In this document: one piece after another, positions 47,262-55,216 of the stretch
How the letters are laid out: each line of letters starts with the position of its first letter
How positions within the stretch are numbered: the first letter of the stretch is position 1
Assembly: GCF_003725545.1 (NCBI RefSeq)
Contig: NZ_RJLN01000001.1
Location: 109,626-173,625, forward strand
Source of the DNA: Micromonospora solifontis
GTDB lineage: Bacteria; Actinomycetota; Actinomycetes; Mycobacteriales; Micromonosporaceae
DNA: 64,000 nucleotides
Direction: 5' to 3'
Notes under the pieces: generated by a model
What the model saw: the letters and a program-made list of their open reading frames with translations, nothing else
What the model was told of the DNA's origin: nothing
Databases searched by the model: none
Program-made: the position numbers and the translations under genes

Positions 47262-49301
47262 ATGACCCTGCACGCCCAAGAACAGACCCTGGACGCCGAA
47301 CTCGTCGCCGAGCGCGACCACCTGGCGGCGTCCCGCGCCGCCCTGGCGCGGATGCGCGAGCGCGCCGAGGCCCTCTTCGCCACCGGCGACAAGGTGGCCG
47401 GCGACGCGTACACCGCCGAGCAGCTGGGCCGGCACATGGCCCGCCGGGTCAAGGAGCTGGCCGACGACCCGACCACCCCGCTCTTCTTCGGCCGGCTCGA
47501 CTTCGGGGAGAGCGATCCGGACCACGCCGGGCGGGAGTACCACGTCGGGCGGCGGCACGTCACCGACGAGCTGGGCGAGCCGATGGTGCTGGACTGGCGG
47601 GCCCCGATCTCCCGATCGTTCTACCGGGCCAGCGCCCGCGACCCGCAGGGCGTCGCCGTCCGGCGGCGGTTCGGGTTCAGCGCCGGCGTGCTGACCAGCT
47701 TCGAGGACGAGCACCTGGACCGGGGCGAGGAGCTGGGCACGGCCAGCCGGATCCTCACCGCCGAGATCGAGCGCCCCCGCGTCGGCCCGATGCGGGACAT
47801 CGTCGCCACCATCCAGCCGGAGCAGGACGAGCTGGTCCGGGCCGACCTGGCCGACTCGATCTGCGTGCAGGGCGCGCCGGGCACCGGCAAGACGGCGGTC
47901 GGGCTGCACCGCGCCGCGTACCTGCTCTACCTGCACCGGGAGCGGCTGCGCCGGTCCGGCGTGCTGATCGTCGGGCCGAACCGGGCGTTCCTGTCGTACA
48001 TCGCGGCGGTGCTGCCCGCCCTCGGCGAGGTCGAGGTCGAGCAGGCCACGGTGGAGGACCTGGTCGCCCGGGTGCCGGTACGCGGCGTCGACGCCCCCGC
48101 CGTCGCCGCCCTCAAGCACGACGCCCGGATGGCCGAGGTGCTGCGCCGGGCGGTCGACGGGCGGATCGGCGCCCCCACCGAGCCGATCATGGTGTCGGAC
48201 GGCTCGTTCCGCTGGCGGATCGGCCTCGACCCGTTGCACCGGGTGGTGGAGGAGACCCGCCGGGAGCGGCTGCCCTACGCGACCGGCCGGGAACGGGTCC
48301 GGGCCCGGGTGGTGGGGCTGCTGCAACGCCAGTCCGAGGCGCGCCGCGCCGAGTCACCCGGCGACGCCTGGCTGCGCCGGATGGGCAAGGCCAAGCCGGT
48401 CACCGCCTTCCTCGACGCGGTCTGGCCGGCGCTCACCCCGGAAGGGCTGCTGCACACCCTGCTCACCGATCCCGAGGCGCTCGCCACCGCCGCCGACGGC
48501 CTGCTCACCGCCGAGGAGCAGGAGTTGCTCCGGTCCGCGAAGCCCGGGCGTACCCCGAAGGCGACCAAGTGGACCGCCGCGGACGCGGTGCTGATCGACG
48601 AGGCGGCCGGGCTGATCGAGCGGGCCGCCGGCTTCGGGCACGTGGTGGTCGACGAGGCGCAGGACCTCTCCCCGATGCAGTGCCGGGCCATCGCCCGGCG
48701 CAGCGAGCACGGCTCGATCACCCTCCTCGGCGACCTGGCCCAGGGCACCGCGCCCTGGGCGGCCACCGACTGGCGGGAATCCCTGGTGCACCTGGGCAAG
48801 CCGGACGCGGTCGTGGTGCCGCTGAGCGTCGGCTTCCGGGTGCCGGCGGCGGTGGTCGCCTTCGCCAACCGGCTGCTCCCGGCGCTGGCCGTCGACGTAC
48901 CCCCGGCGGAGTCGCTGCGCCGCGACGGGACGCTGGCCGTGCGTACCGTGGACGACCTGGTCGCGGCGACGGTGGCCGAGGTGCGGGCGGCGCTGGCGCA
49001 CGACGGCTCGGTCGGCGTGATCGCCGCCGACGACGCGGTGGAGCGGCTGCGCGCCGCCCTCGCCGAGGCGGGAGTGGCGACCGCGACCGCCGACGACGTG
49101 GCGGCCGCGGCGCGGGTCACGGTGGTCCCGGCGACCCTGGTCAAGGGCCTGGAGTACGACCACGTGGTGGTCGTCGAGCCGGCCGCGATCGTGGCCGCCG
49201 AGCCACGCGGCCTGCACCGCCTCTACGTGGTGCTGACCCGGGCCGTCTCCCGCCTCGCGGTCCTCCACCGCGACCCGCTCCCCGACCCGCTGGCCGCCTG
49301 A
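47262..49301 (+). CDS. HelR/HelD-like RNA polymerase recycling motor (UvrD-type ATPase)
   Basis: 679-aa superfamily 1 helicase-like ATPase. N-terminal coiled coil (residues 7-70), then LDWRAPISRSFYRA and Walker A GAPGTGKT (204-211), Walker B DEAQD (VVVDEAQDLSPMQ), and late motifs TLVKGLEYDHVVVVEP and LYVVLTRAVSRL. HelD/HelR proteins release stalled RNA polymerase; HelR in Streptomyces gives tolerance to rifampicin. The architecture fits, but HelD cannot be excluded. ATG 47262 follows GAGGAG. No rifamycin-associated element was seen in the 180-bp upstream region. Confidence 0.78.
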   Translation: MTLHAQEQTLDAELVAERDHLAASRAALARMRERAEALFATGDKVAGDAYTAEQLGRHMARRVKELADDPTTPLFFGRLDFGESDPDHAGREYHVGRRHVTDELGEPMVLDWRAPISRSFYRASARDPQGVAVRRRFGFSAGVLTSFEDEHLDRGEELGTASRILTAEIERPRVGPMRDIVATIQPEQDELVRADLADSICVQGAPGTGKTAVGLHRAAYLLYLHRERLRRSGVLIVGPNRAFLSYIAAVLPALGEVEVEQATVEDLVARVPVRGVDAPAVAALKHDARMAEVLRRAVDGRIGAPTEPIMVSDGSFRWRIGLDPLHRVVEETRRERLPYATGRERVRARVVGLLQRQSEARRAESPGDAWLRRMGKAKPVTAFLDAVWPALTPEGLLHTLLTDPEALATAADGLLTAEEQELLRSAKPGRTPKATKWTAADAVLIDEAAGLIERAAGFGHVVVDEAQDLSPMQCRAIARRSEHGSITLLGDLAQGTAPWAATDWRESLVHLGKPDAVVVPLSVGFRVPAAVVAFANRLLPALAVDVPPAESLRRDGTLAVRTVDDLVAATVAEVRAALAHDGSVGVIAADDAVERLRAALAEAGVATATADDVAAAARVTVVPATLVKGLEYDHVVVVEPAAIVAAEPRGLHRLYVVLTRAVSRLAVLHRDPLPDPLAA

Positions 49302-49356
49302 CGCCGCCCCGGCCGCGCCGACGACCGCCAGCGCCGGCTGACCAAGGTCACGCTGT

Positions 49357-49407
49357 AACCAGGATGTAGTGGCCTCGCACCGGCCGCGATGCCACTACAT
49401 CCTGGTT
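49357..49407. repeat. Perfect 17-bp inverted repeat at a convergent gene junction
   Basis: AACCAGGATGTAGTGGC (49357-49373) pairs perfectly with 49391-49407; the loop is 17 nt. It lies between the HelR-like gene and the T7SS substrate cassette on the opposite strand. Confidence 0.88.
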
Positions 49408-49455
49408 CGAGCGCGAGCAGGGGGCCGCTCGGGGCGACGCGAGTGACGTGGCGGG

Positions 49456-50055
49456 TCAGCCCGCGAGCGCGGCGGCAACGGCGCGCAGCGGGGCGCCGGA
49501 CTCGGCGATCGGCACGGTGAAAGCCAGCCAGGAGCCGTCGGTGAAGTCGATCCGCAGCCGCTTCGGGTTGAGCCGGTGCCAGCCCACCCGGGCCGACGCC
49601 ACCTCGGCCCGGGGCGCCGCCCAGGCGACCCGGGTCTCGGCCAGTGAGCGCTCGTCGTCGTCCCGGTTGGACAGCAGCTTCACCGCGCCGGTGACGCAGA
49701 CCAGCAACCGCCGGTCGGTGACCGCGAGCACGGTGTGCCGCAGCTTCCCGTCCGGCCGCGCGGGGTTGACCGCCCGGTGCAGCCGGGAGGCGGCCGAGCC
49801 GGGGGCGCCCCGGCCGGCGATGCCCCAACCGATCAGGTCCACCAGCCGGTCGCCCCGGTCCCAGGTGGCCAGCGGGACGAGCAGGTTGAGCAGCACCGAG
49901 GTGACGGTGGCCCGGCCGGGCGCGTCGGCGGCCACCTCGTCGGGCGGCGGCGGGGGCGTGACCCCGCCGCCGATCTCCGCCTGCGCGTACGACAGCACCT
50001 GCTCGCCCGGCTCGACGAGCTGGCCGATCCGGTCGCGGTAACCCGTCGCGTCCAT
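49456..50055 (-). CDS. Protein of unknown function, last gene of T7SS cassette
   Basis: 199 aa. The middle shows beta-strand pattern like a bacterial PH/YdbT-like domain (LRHTVLAVTDRRLLVCVTG, RVGWHRLNPKRLRIDFTDGSWLAFTVP in part). An N-terminal helix and a hydrophobic segment (LLNLLVPLATWDRGDRLVDLIGWGIAGRG in part) precede it. It is four bases after the YbaB-like gene, so it belongs to the same operon. It could be an immunity or chaperone-like partner; no direct evidence. Confidence 0.6.
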   Translation of the reverse strand: MDATGYRDRIGQLVEPGEQVLSYAQAEIGGGVTPPPPPDEVAADAPGRATVTSVLLNLLVPLATWDRGDRLVDLIGWGIAGRGAPGSAASRLHRAVNPARPDGKLRHTVLAVTDRRLLVCVTGAVKLLSNRDDDERSLAETRVAWAAPRAEVASARVGWHRLNPKRLRIDFTDGSWLAFTVPIAESGAPLRAVAAALAG

Positions 50056-50059
50056 CGGC

Positions 50060-50416
50060 TCAGTATCGGTCGTAGCCGTAGTCGTCGTCGGTGCGGCGCT
50101 CCGCAGCCGGCGCGTTGCCCATCACCTCGCCGACGATCTCCCGGACCCGGGCGGCGGCCGCCTCCTGCGCCCGGTTCGCCGCGGCGGTGAACTCCTCGGC
50201 CAGGGTGTACGAGTCGAACCGCATGGCCCGGGCGTTGATCTCGGTGGAGAGGATCTTGCCGTCGGCGGCGGCCGTCACGGTGACCAGACCCGAGTCGCTC
50301 ACCCCCTCGGCGCTGCTCTGCTCCAGCTCGGCCATCCGCGCGCCGAGTTCGCGCTGCCACCCGTCCAGGTTGCGGGCCAGCGCCTCGATCCGGTCCAGGG
50401 CGGGGAAGGACGTCAT
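50060..50416 (-). CDS. YbaB/EbfC family (EspL-like) protein
   Basis: 118 aa. Helix-beta-helix pattern of YbaB/EbfC proteins (ALDRIEALARNLDGWQREL, VTVTAAADGKILSTEINA, REIVGEVMGNA) plus an acidic Asp/Tyr-rich end (DDDYGYDRY). In mycobacterial ESX loci, EspL and similar proteins have this fold and act with secreted Esp proteins; the position between two T7SS-type genes suggests the same here. A general nucleoid-binding YbaB is less likely, as that gene sits next to dnaX/recR. Confidence 0.72.
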   Translation of the reverse strand: MTSFPALDRIEALARNLDGWQRELGARMAELEQSSAEGVSDSGLVTVTAAADGKILSTEINARAMRFDSYTLAEEFTAAANRAQEAAAARVREIVGEVMGNAPAAERRTDDDYGYDRY

Positions 50417-50425
50417 GGCTGCCTC

Positions 50426-51352
50426 TCAGTTCACGATCGAGTCGAAGACGTTCTGCACGCCCCGGGTGTACGGACCCAGGTCCTCCTGGTACGTGCCGTC
50501 GACCAGGTAGTTGCGGTCCTTGTGGCCGTCGGAGACGTCGTACATGCCGACCCCGGTGTCCAGCAGGGCGCCGCCGATGCCCGGCACGTTCACCGGTGAC
50601 ACCTTGTTGATCGCGTACTTGCCGGGGAACAGCAGGGCGGTCCGCTTGAGCTTGAACTGCAACGCCTCCCTGGTGTAGCCGGACTTGTTCCACGCCCGGT
50701 ACGCCTTCTTGGCCTTGCGCAGCTCCATCACGGTCTTGCGGTACTTGGTGAGCAACTGGGCGACCTTCTCCAGCTTGGTCACCAGCTTGGTGAGAATCTC
50801 GGCGAACCGGGCCACGATCTTGACCATCCGACCGACCGTGGTGGCGAGCCGGGCCAGCACCCGGACCACCGTGGCGGCCAGCGAGATCCCCGCGCTGAGG
50901 AAGGCGGCCACCGCCGCGATGATCACCTCGGTGAGGAACCAGAGCAGGAACTCCAGGATCAGCTCGACCAGCAGGTTGAACGCGTCGACCGCCGCGTTCG
51001 CCGCGTCGACCAGCACCTCCTTGGTGCCGTCCAGCCCCTTGGCCAGCTCCTCGATGGCCTCCTCGACGGACTCCATCGAGGCGTGGAACTTCTCCGCCGC
51101 GTCGCCGTCCCAGGCGCCGCGCAGCCGGGCCCGGTCGGCGATCTGGTCTCCGGCGAGCTGCCGGACCGCCTCGCCCGTGCTCAGCGCGAGCTGGGCCGCC
51201 CGCATCAGGTCGTCCGGTTCACCGGCGACCAGCTCCAGCAGCTCGTTGAACGGCCAGAGCACGGCCTGGGAGAGGGGCTTGAACGGGTCGGGCGTGCCCG
51301 ACACGATCTGCTCGAAGTAGGTCTTGTTGCGCTGCAACGCCTCGGTGCTCAT
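50426..51352 (-). CDS. Large WXG100-like T7SS substrate candidate
   Basis: 308 aa. The N-terminal about 115 residues look like a WXG100-like helical hairpin with the turn at Trp81-Asp-Gly83 (RGAWDGDAAEKFHASM). A long hydrophobic helix region (120-172: LLVELILEFLLWFLTEVII, FLSAGISLAA) follows, then a charged coiled-coil stretch and a C-terminal domain of about 100 residues with no family I recognise. This resembles secreted or membrane-active T7SS effectors. It starts ten bases after the EspC-like gene. No toxin motif was seen. Confidence 0.65.
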   Translation of the reverse strand: MSTEALQRNKTYFEQIVSGTPDPFKPLSQAVLWPFNELLELVAGEPDDLMRAAQLALSTGEAVRQLAGDQIADRARLRGAWDGDAAEKFHASMESVEEAIEELAKGLDGTKEVLVDAANAAVDAFNLLVELILEFLLWFLTEVIIAAVAAFLSAGISLAATVVRVLARLATTVGRMVKIVARFAEILTKLVTKLEKVAQLLTKYRKTVMELRKAKKAYRAWNKSGYTREALQFKLKRTALLFPGKYAINKVSPVNVPGIGGALLDTGVGMYDVSDGHKDRNYLVDGTYQEDLGPYTRGVQNVFDSIVN

Positions 51353-51361
51353 GCGTCCCCC

Positions 51362-51682
51362 TCAGGCGCCCGGCGCGAACAGGTCGGTGTTGCCCACGTC
51401 GGTGCCGGTGTAGGCGTCCGCGGTGTCGCTGATCCCCTCGGCGATGTCGGCCATCACCTCGGCGCCCTCCGCCAGCCCGGTCACGCACGCCTCGAACTGC
51501 TCGGCATATGCGGCGGCGAGGCTGAACGACGCCGGCATGACGCCGAAGGCGTGCCGCGGCACGTGCCCGTCGTTGAAGACCCGGTGCAGCTCCCGGAACC
51601 GGGCCGCCCGGTCCCGGGAGGCGGCGGCGAAGGCGGTCAGCGCCTCCGGTTGCACGTCCAGGTTCCTGCTCGGACTTGTCAC
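51362..51682 (-). CDS. EspC-like T7SS target protein
   Basis: 106 aa starting VTSPSRNLDVQPEALTAFAA. It has the length and heptad pattern of EspC/type VII secretion target proteins (PF10824-like): two helices with a turn near residues 44-52 (PRHAFGVMP), and the end DIAEGISDTADAYTGTDVGN. GTG 51682 follows GGAGGG. It heads a four-gene minus-strand operon whose genes are 4-9 bases apart. No ESX core gene is adjacent; the T7SS core genes are about 47 kb away in this window. Confidence 0.7.
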   Translation of the reverse strand: MTSPSRNLDVQPEALTAFAAASRDRAARFRELHRVFNDGHVPRHAFGVMPASFSLAAAYAEQFEACVTGLAEGAEVMADIAEGISDTADAYTGTDVGNTDLFAPGA

Positions 51683-51843
51683 GGGACCCTCCCCAGTGTC
51701 CAGTCGACAGCCGCTCGCCCCCGGCGTGACGCGGGCGACGGAAATACACAGTAGGTGATCGCCGCCGCTTCGCGGGGCAGCGGGGTTGGCGCGGAGGCAC
51801 TAGACAGGAGCCGGGGACCGCAACCCCCACGAAGGAGCCCGCC

Positions 51844-52731
51844 ATGATCCTGGCCCACGCCGACCAGGTCAGCCGCCGGTACGGCGACGTACTCGCCCTG
51901 GACCGGGTCGACCTCACCGTCCGCGCCGGCGAGCTGGTCGGCCTGCTCGGCCCGAACGGCGCCGGCAAGAGCACCCTGATCAACCTGCTGGTCGGGCTGC
52001 GCCGACCCACCGCCGGCCGGGTGGAGCTGTTCGGCGGCGACCCCCGCGACGCGACCAGTCGGCGGCGGCTCGGGGTCACCCCGCAGGAGACCGGCCTGCC
52101 CGGCACGCTCCGGGTCGGCGAGGTGGTCGACTTCGTCTCCGCCCACTTCCCCGACCCGGTGCCCCGGGCCGAGCTGCTCGACCGGTTCGGCCTCGCCGAC
52201 CAGGTACGCCGGCAGACCGGTGGGCTCTCCGGGGGGCAACGCCGGCGGCTCGCGGTTGCCCTCGCCTTCATCGGCCGACCCCGGCTGGTGATCCTCGACG
52301 AGCCCACCACCGGCCTGGACGTGGAGGCCCGGCACTCCCTCTGGGAGGCGGTCCGGGCCTTCCACTCCGAGGGCGGGACCGTCCTGCTGAGCAGCCACTA
52401 CCTGGAGGAGGTGGAGGCGCTGGCGCAGCGGGTGGTGGTGATCGGCCACGGCCGGGTGCTCGCCGACGACACCGTGGACGCGGTCCGGGGGATCGTCGGC
52501 GTACGGCGGGTCAGCCTGATCGCGGACGAGCTGCCGCCGCTGCCCGGCGTGGTCTCCACCGAGCACGCCGAGGGGCGTACCCACCTGCTCACCACGGACG
52601 CCGACCAGCTCGTCCGCGACCTGGTCCGGGCCGGGGTGGCGTTCCGGGAGCTGGAGGTCCGGCCCACCTCGCTGGAGGAGGCGTTCCTCACCATCACCGC
52701 CGACGACCGGCCGACGGCCGTCACCGCCTAG
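51844..52731 (+). CDS. ABC transporter ATP-binding protein (exporter type)
   Basis: 295 aa. Walker A GPNGAGKST (36-44), Q-loop VTPQETGLPG, signature LSGGQRRRLAVAL, Walker B VILDEPTTGLD and the H-loop (LLSSHYLEEVEALA). A C-terminal extension of about 80 residues is typical of drug or natural-product exporters (DrrA type). The permease gene follows after ten bases. The substrate is unknown. The cassette is divergent from the EspC-like operon. Confidence 0.93.
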   Translation: MILAHADQVSRRYGDVLALDRVDLTVRAGELVGLLGPNGAGKSTLINLLVGLRRPTAGRVELFGGDPRDATSRRRLGVTPQETGLPGTLRVGEVVDFVSAHFPDPVPRAELLDRFGLADQVRRQTGGLSGGQRRRLAVALAFIGRPRLVILDEPTTGLDVEARHSLWEAVRAFHSEGGTVLLSSHYLEEVEALAQRVVVIGHGRVLADDTVDAVRGIVGVRRVSLIADELPPLPGVVSTEHAEGRTHLLTTDADQLVRDLVRAGVAFRELEVRPTSLEEAFLTITADDRPTAVTA

Positions 52732-52741
52732 GAGCCGTCCG

Positions 52742-53479
52742 ATGCCGCTCGCCCTGGTCCACGCCAAGTACCAGCTACTGGAGATCATTCGGATCCCGGT
52801 CGCGGTGTTCGGCGCCGCGTTCTTCCCGGCCGCGTCGATGATCTTCTTCGTGGTGCCGTTCACCGGCGACGACGCCCAGGCGGCCACCTTCGCCACCGCC
52901 TCGATGGTCACCTTCTCCGTGCTGACCGCGAACATCTTCCAGTACGGCGCCGGGGTGGCCGAGGACCGCGTGCAGCCGTGGAGCCCGTACACCCGCACCC
53001 TGCCGGCCGGCGCCCTGCCGCGGTTCGCCGGGCGGATCCTGGCCGGCCTGGTGCTGACGTACGTGTCGATGCTGCCCGTGGTGGTGATCGCCGCGGTGGC
53101 GACCGCCGCCGCGATCACGCCGGTGGACTTTCTGATCGCCCTCGGCACGGTCGCGGTGATCTCCGTGCCCTTCACCCTGCTGGGCCTGGCCATCGGCTAT
53201 TCGATGCCGAGCAAGGCGGCGATCGTGGTCGCGCAGCTGATCTTCTTCCCGCTGGCCTTCGGTGGCGGCCTGCTCTCCGGGCCCGACGACGCGCCGGGCT
53301 TCATCCGGGCCATCGCCCCCTACCTGCCCACCCGGGGCGCGGTGGAGCTGATGTGGGCGGCCGCCACCGACTGGCGACCGGACCCGCTGGCCCTGGCGAT
53401 GCTGGGCGTCTGGGTGGTACTGCTCGCGGCCGTCGCCACCTGGGCGTACCGGCGGGACGAGGGACGCCGCTTCAGCTGA
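52742..53479 (+). CDS. ABC-2 type transporter permease
   Basis: 245 aa with six predicted membrane helices and the ABC-2 features of DrrB-type permeases (FGAAFFPAASMIFFVVPF, ANIFQYGAGVAEDRVQPWSPYTRTLP in part). It pairs with the ATPase just upstream, forming a two-gene exporter. Start ATG 52742 follows AGGAG. No regulator gene is adjacent. Confidence 0.9.
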   Translation: MPLALVHAKYQLLEIIRIPVAVFGAAFFPAASMIFFVVPFTGDDAQAATFATASMVTFSVLTANIFQYGAGVAEDRVQPWSPYTRTLPAGALPRFAGRILAGLVLTYVSMLPVVVIAAVATAAAITPVDFLIALGTVAVISVPFTLLGLAIGYSMPSKAAIVVAQLIFFPLAFGGGLLSGPDDAPGFIRAIAPYLPTRGAVELMWAAATDWRPDPLALAMLGVWVVLLAAVATWAYRRDEGRRFS

Positions 53480-53574
53480 GCAAATGTCCGATTACGGCCC
53501 GGCGGGCGACGGGACGGTGCCACGATGCCGGCAGGGCGCGCCGACCGGGCCGCCCACCGGCGAGAGGGGCCAAC

Positions 53575-54333
53575 GTGAACGGCGTCGAGCCCGGCACGCC
53601 CTGCTGGGCCGACCTGGCCACCCCGGGGCTGGAGGACGCGCAGCGGTTCTACCCGCAGCTCTTCGGCTGGACCGGGCGGGTCTCGCCGGACCCGGCGGCC
53701 GGTGGCTACACGATCTTCCTCAAGGACGGGAAGGCGGTCGCCGGGGCCGGCCCGCCGGCCAGCCCCGACCAGGTGCCGATCTGGTCGACGTACGTGGCCA
53801 CCGACGACGCGGACCTGGTGGCGACCCGGGTGGAGACCGCCGGCGGCCAGGTGGTGGTCGCCCCGTTCGACGTCCTCGACCAGGGCCGGATGGCGGTCCT
53901 CGCCGACCCGGCGGGCGCGGTGTTCAGCGTCTGGCAGCCGATGGCGATGCGCGGGGCCGAGCTGTTCAACGAGCCCGGGTCGATGTGCTGGAACGAGCTG
54001 GTCACCCCCGACCCGGACCGGGCCAAGGAGTTCTACGCGCTGGTCTTCGGCTGGCATCCGGAGGAGCGACCGGCCGGCCCGGTCACCTACACCGGCTGGC
54101 GCTGCGGAGCCCGGATCGTCGCCGGCATGATGCCGCAGCTGGAACCGTTGCCCGGGGACCTGCCGGCGTACTGGTCGGTGTTCTTCGCGGTGGCGGACGC
54201 CGACGCCATCGCCGCCCGCGCCGCCGAGCTGGGCGGCACGATCCTCGTCCCGCCCCGGGACAATCCGGCCGGCCGCACCGCCGCCCTCCGCGACCCCCAC
54301 GGCGCCCTCTTCCACATCACCGCCCTCCGCTGA
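53575..54333 (+). CDS. Double-domain VOC (glyoxalase-fold) protein
   Basis: 252 aa made of two VOC domains, residues 5-118 (PCWADLATPGLEDAQRFYPQLFGW) and 130-250 (MCWNELVTPDPDRAKEFYALVFGWHPEE in part). The repeated pattern of W-x-x-L, F-Y and F-G-W is typical of actinobacterial two-domain proteins, some of them named hydroxylases on weak grounds. Metal ligands cannot be assigned with certainty. GTG 53575 follows GAGAGGGG. A longer frame upstream is a shadow of the permease gene. Confidence 0.83.
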   Translation: MNGVEPGTPCWADLATPGLEDAQRFYPQLFGWTGRVSPDPAAGGYTIFLKDGKAVAGAGPPASPDQVPIWSTYVATDDADLVATRVETAGGQVVVAPFDVLDQGRMAVLADPAGAVFSVWQPMAMRGAELFNEPGSMCWNELVTPDPDRAKEFYALVFGWHPEERPAGPVTYTGWRCGARIVAGMMPQLEPLPGDLPAYWSVFFAVADADAIAARAAELGGTILVPPRDNPAGRTAALRDPHGALFHITALR

Positions 54334-54348
54334 GGCCCAACCGCGCGC

Positions 54349-54418
54349 CGATCTTGCACTTGTGGTTGGCGGTAAGCCGGCTTTCGCCCGGTCCATCCCC
54401 ACCAGAACTGCAAGATCG
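54349..54418. repeat. Long intergenic inverted repeat at a convergent gene junction
   Basis: Arms 54349-54370 and 54397-54418 (22 bp, four mismatches; CGATCTTGCA is perfect at the outside) surround a 26-nt loop. It lies between the convergent VOC gene and the cobalamin transporter ATPase gene. Confidence 0.8.
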
Positions 54419-54436
54419 CCGAGGCGGGGTGGGGGG

Positions 54437-55216
54437 TCAGCGGGGGCGGATGGGGACGACCAGAGGGCCGTGGTCGCCCTGGACGATGCGGACGTGGGCG
54501 CGGTAGTGCCGGGACAGCAGCTCCTCGGTGAGCACCTCCTGCGGCGGGCCGGCGGCGGCCACGCGGCCGTCGGCGAGCAGCACCAGCCGGTCGGCGTACT
54601 CGCCGGCCACGGAGAGGTCGTGCATGGTGGCCAGCACGGTCAGCCCGTGCGCGCGGCGCAGCTGGTCGACCAGCTCCAGCACCTCCTGCTGGTGGCCGAT
54701 GTCCAGCGCGCTGGTCGGCTCGTCGAGCAGCAGCAGGGTGGCGCCCTGGGCCAGCGCCCGGGCCAGGAAGACCCGCTGCCGCTCGCCGCCCGACAGGGTG
54801 GCCAGCTCGCGGCGGTCGAAGTCCATCAGGTCGAGCCGGTCCAGCACCTCGTGCACCGCGGCCAGGTCGGCCGCCGACTCCCGGCCCAGGGGCGGGATGT
54901 AGGGGGTGCGCCCGAGCAGCACGTAGTCGAGGACCGACATGCCGGCCGGCACCACCGGGGACTGGGCCACCGTGGCGACGACCCGGGCCCGGTCGCGGCG
55001 GCGCAGGGACCGGATCGGCGTACCGAAGAGGGAGACCACGCCCGGCGCGGCGAGCAGGCCGCCGACGGCGCGCAGCAGCGTCGACTTGCCGGCGCCGTTC
55101 GGGCCGATCACGGTGACCCACTCGCCCACGGCGACGGTCAGGTCCACGCCGGCCAGGATCGGCCTGCCGCCCAACTCGACCCGCAGGTCCCGCACCTCCA
55201 CGGCGGCCCCGGTCAC
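54437..55216 (-). CDS. btuD: Cobalamin-type ABC importer, ATPase
   Basis: 259 aa, FecE/BtuD-type ATPase. Walker A GPNGAGKST (38-46), signature LSGGERQRVFLARAL, Walker B LLLLDEPTSALD and the H-loop (ATMHDLSVAGEYADR). It follows the permease with a four-base overlap and ends the operon. The cobalamin riboswitch ahead of the operon indicates vitamin B12 or a precursor as substrate; iron-siderophore transport would be the alternative for the family. Confidence 0.88.
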   Translation of the reverse strand: MTGAAVEVRDLRVELGGRPILAGVDLTVAVGEWVTVIGPNGAGKSTLLRAVGGLLAAPGVVSLFGTPIRSLRRRDRARVVATVAQSPVVPAGMSVLDYVLLGRTPYIPPLGRESAADLAAVHEVLDRLDLMDFDRRELATLSGGERQRVFLARALAQGATLLLLDEPTSALDIGHQQEVLELVDQLRRAHGLTVLATMHDLSVAGEYADRLVLLADGRVAAAGPPQEVLTEELLSRHYRAHVRIVQGDHGPLVVPIRPR

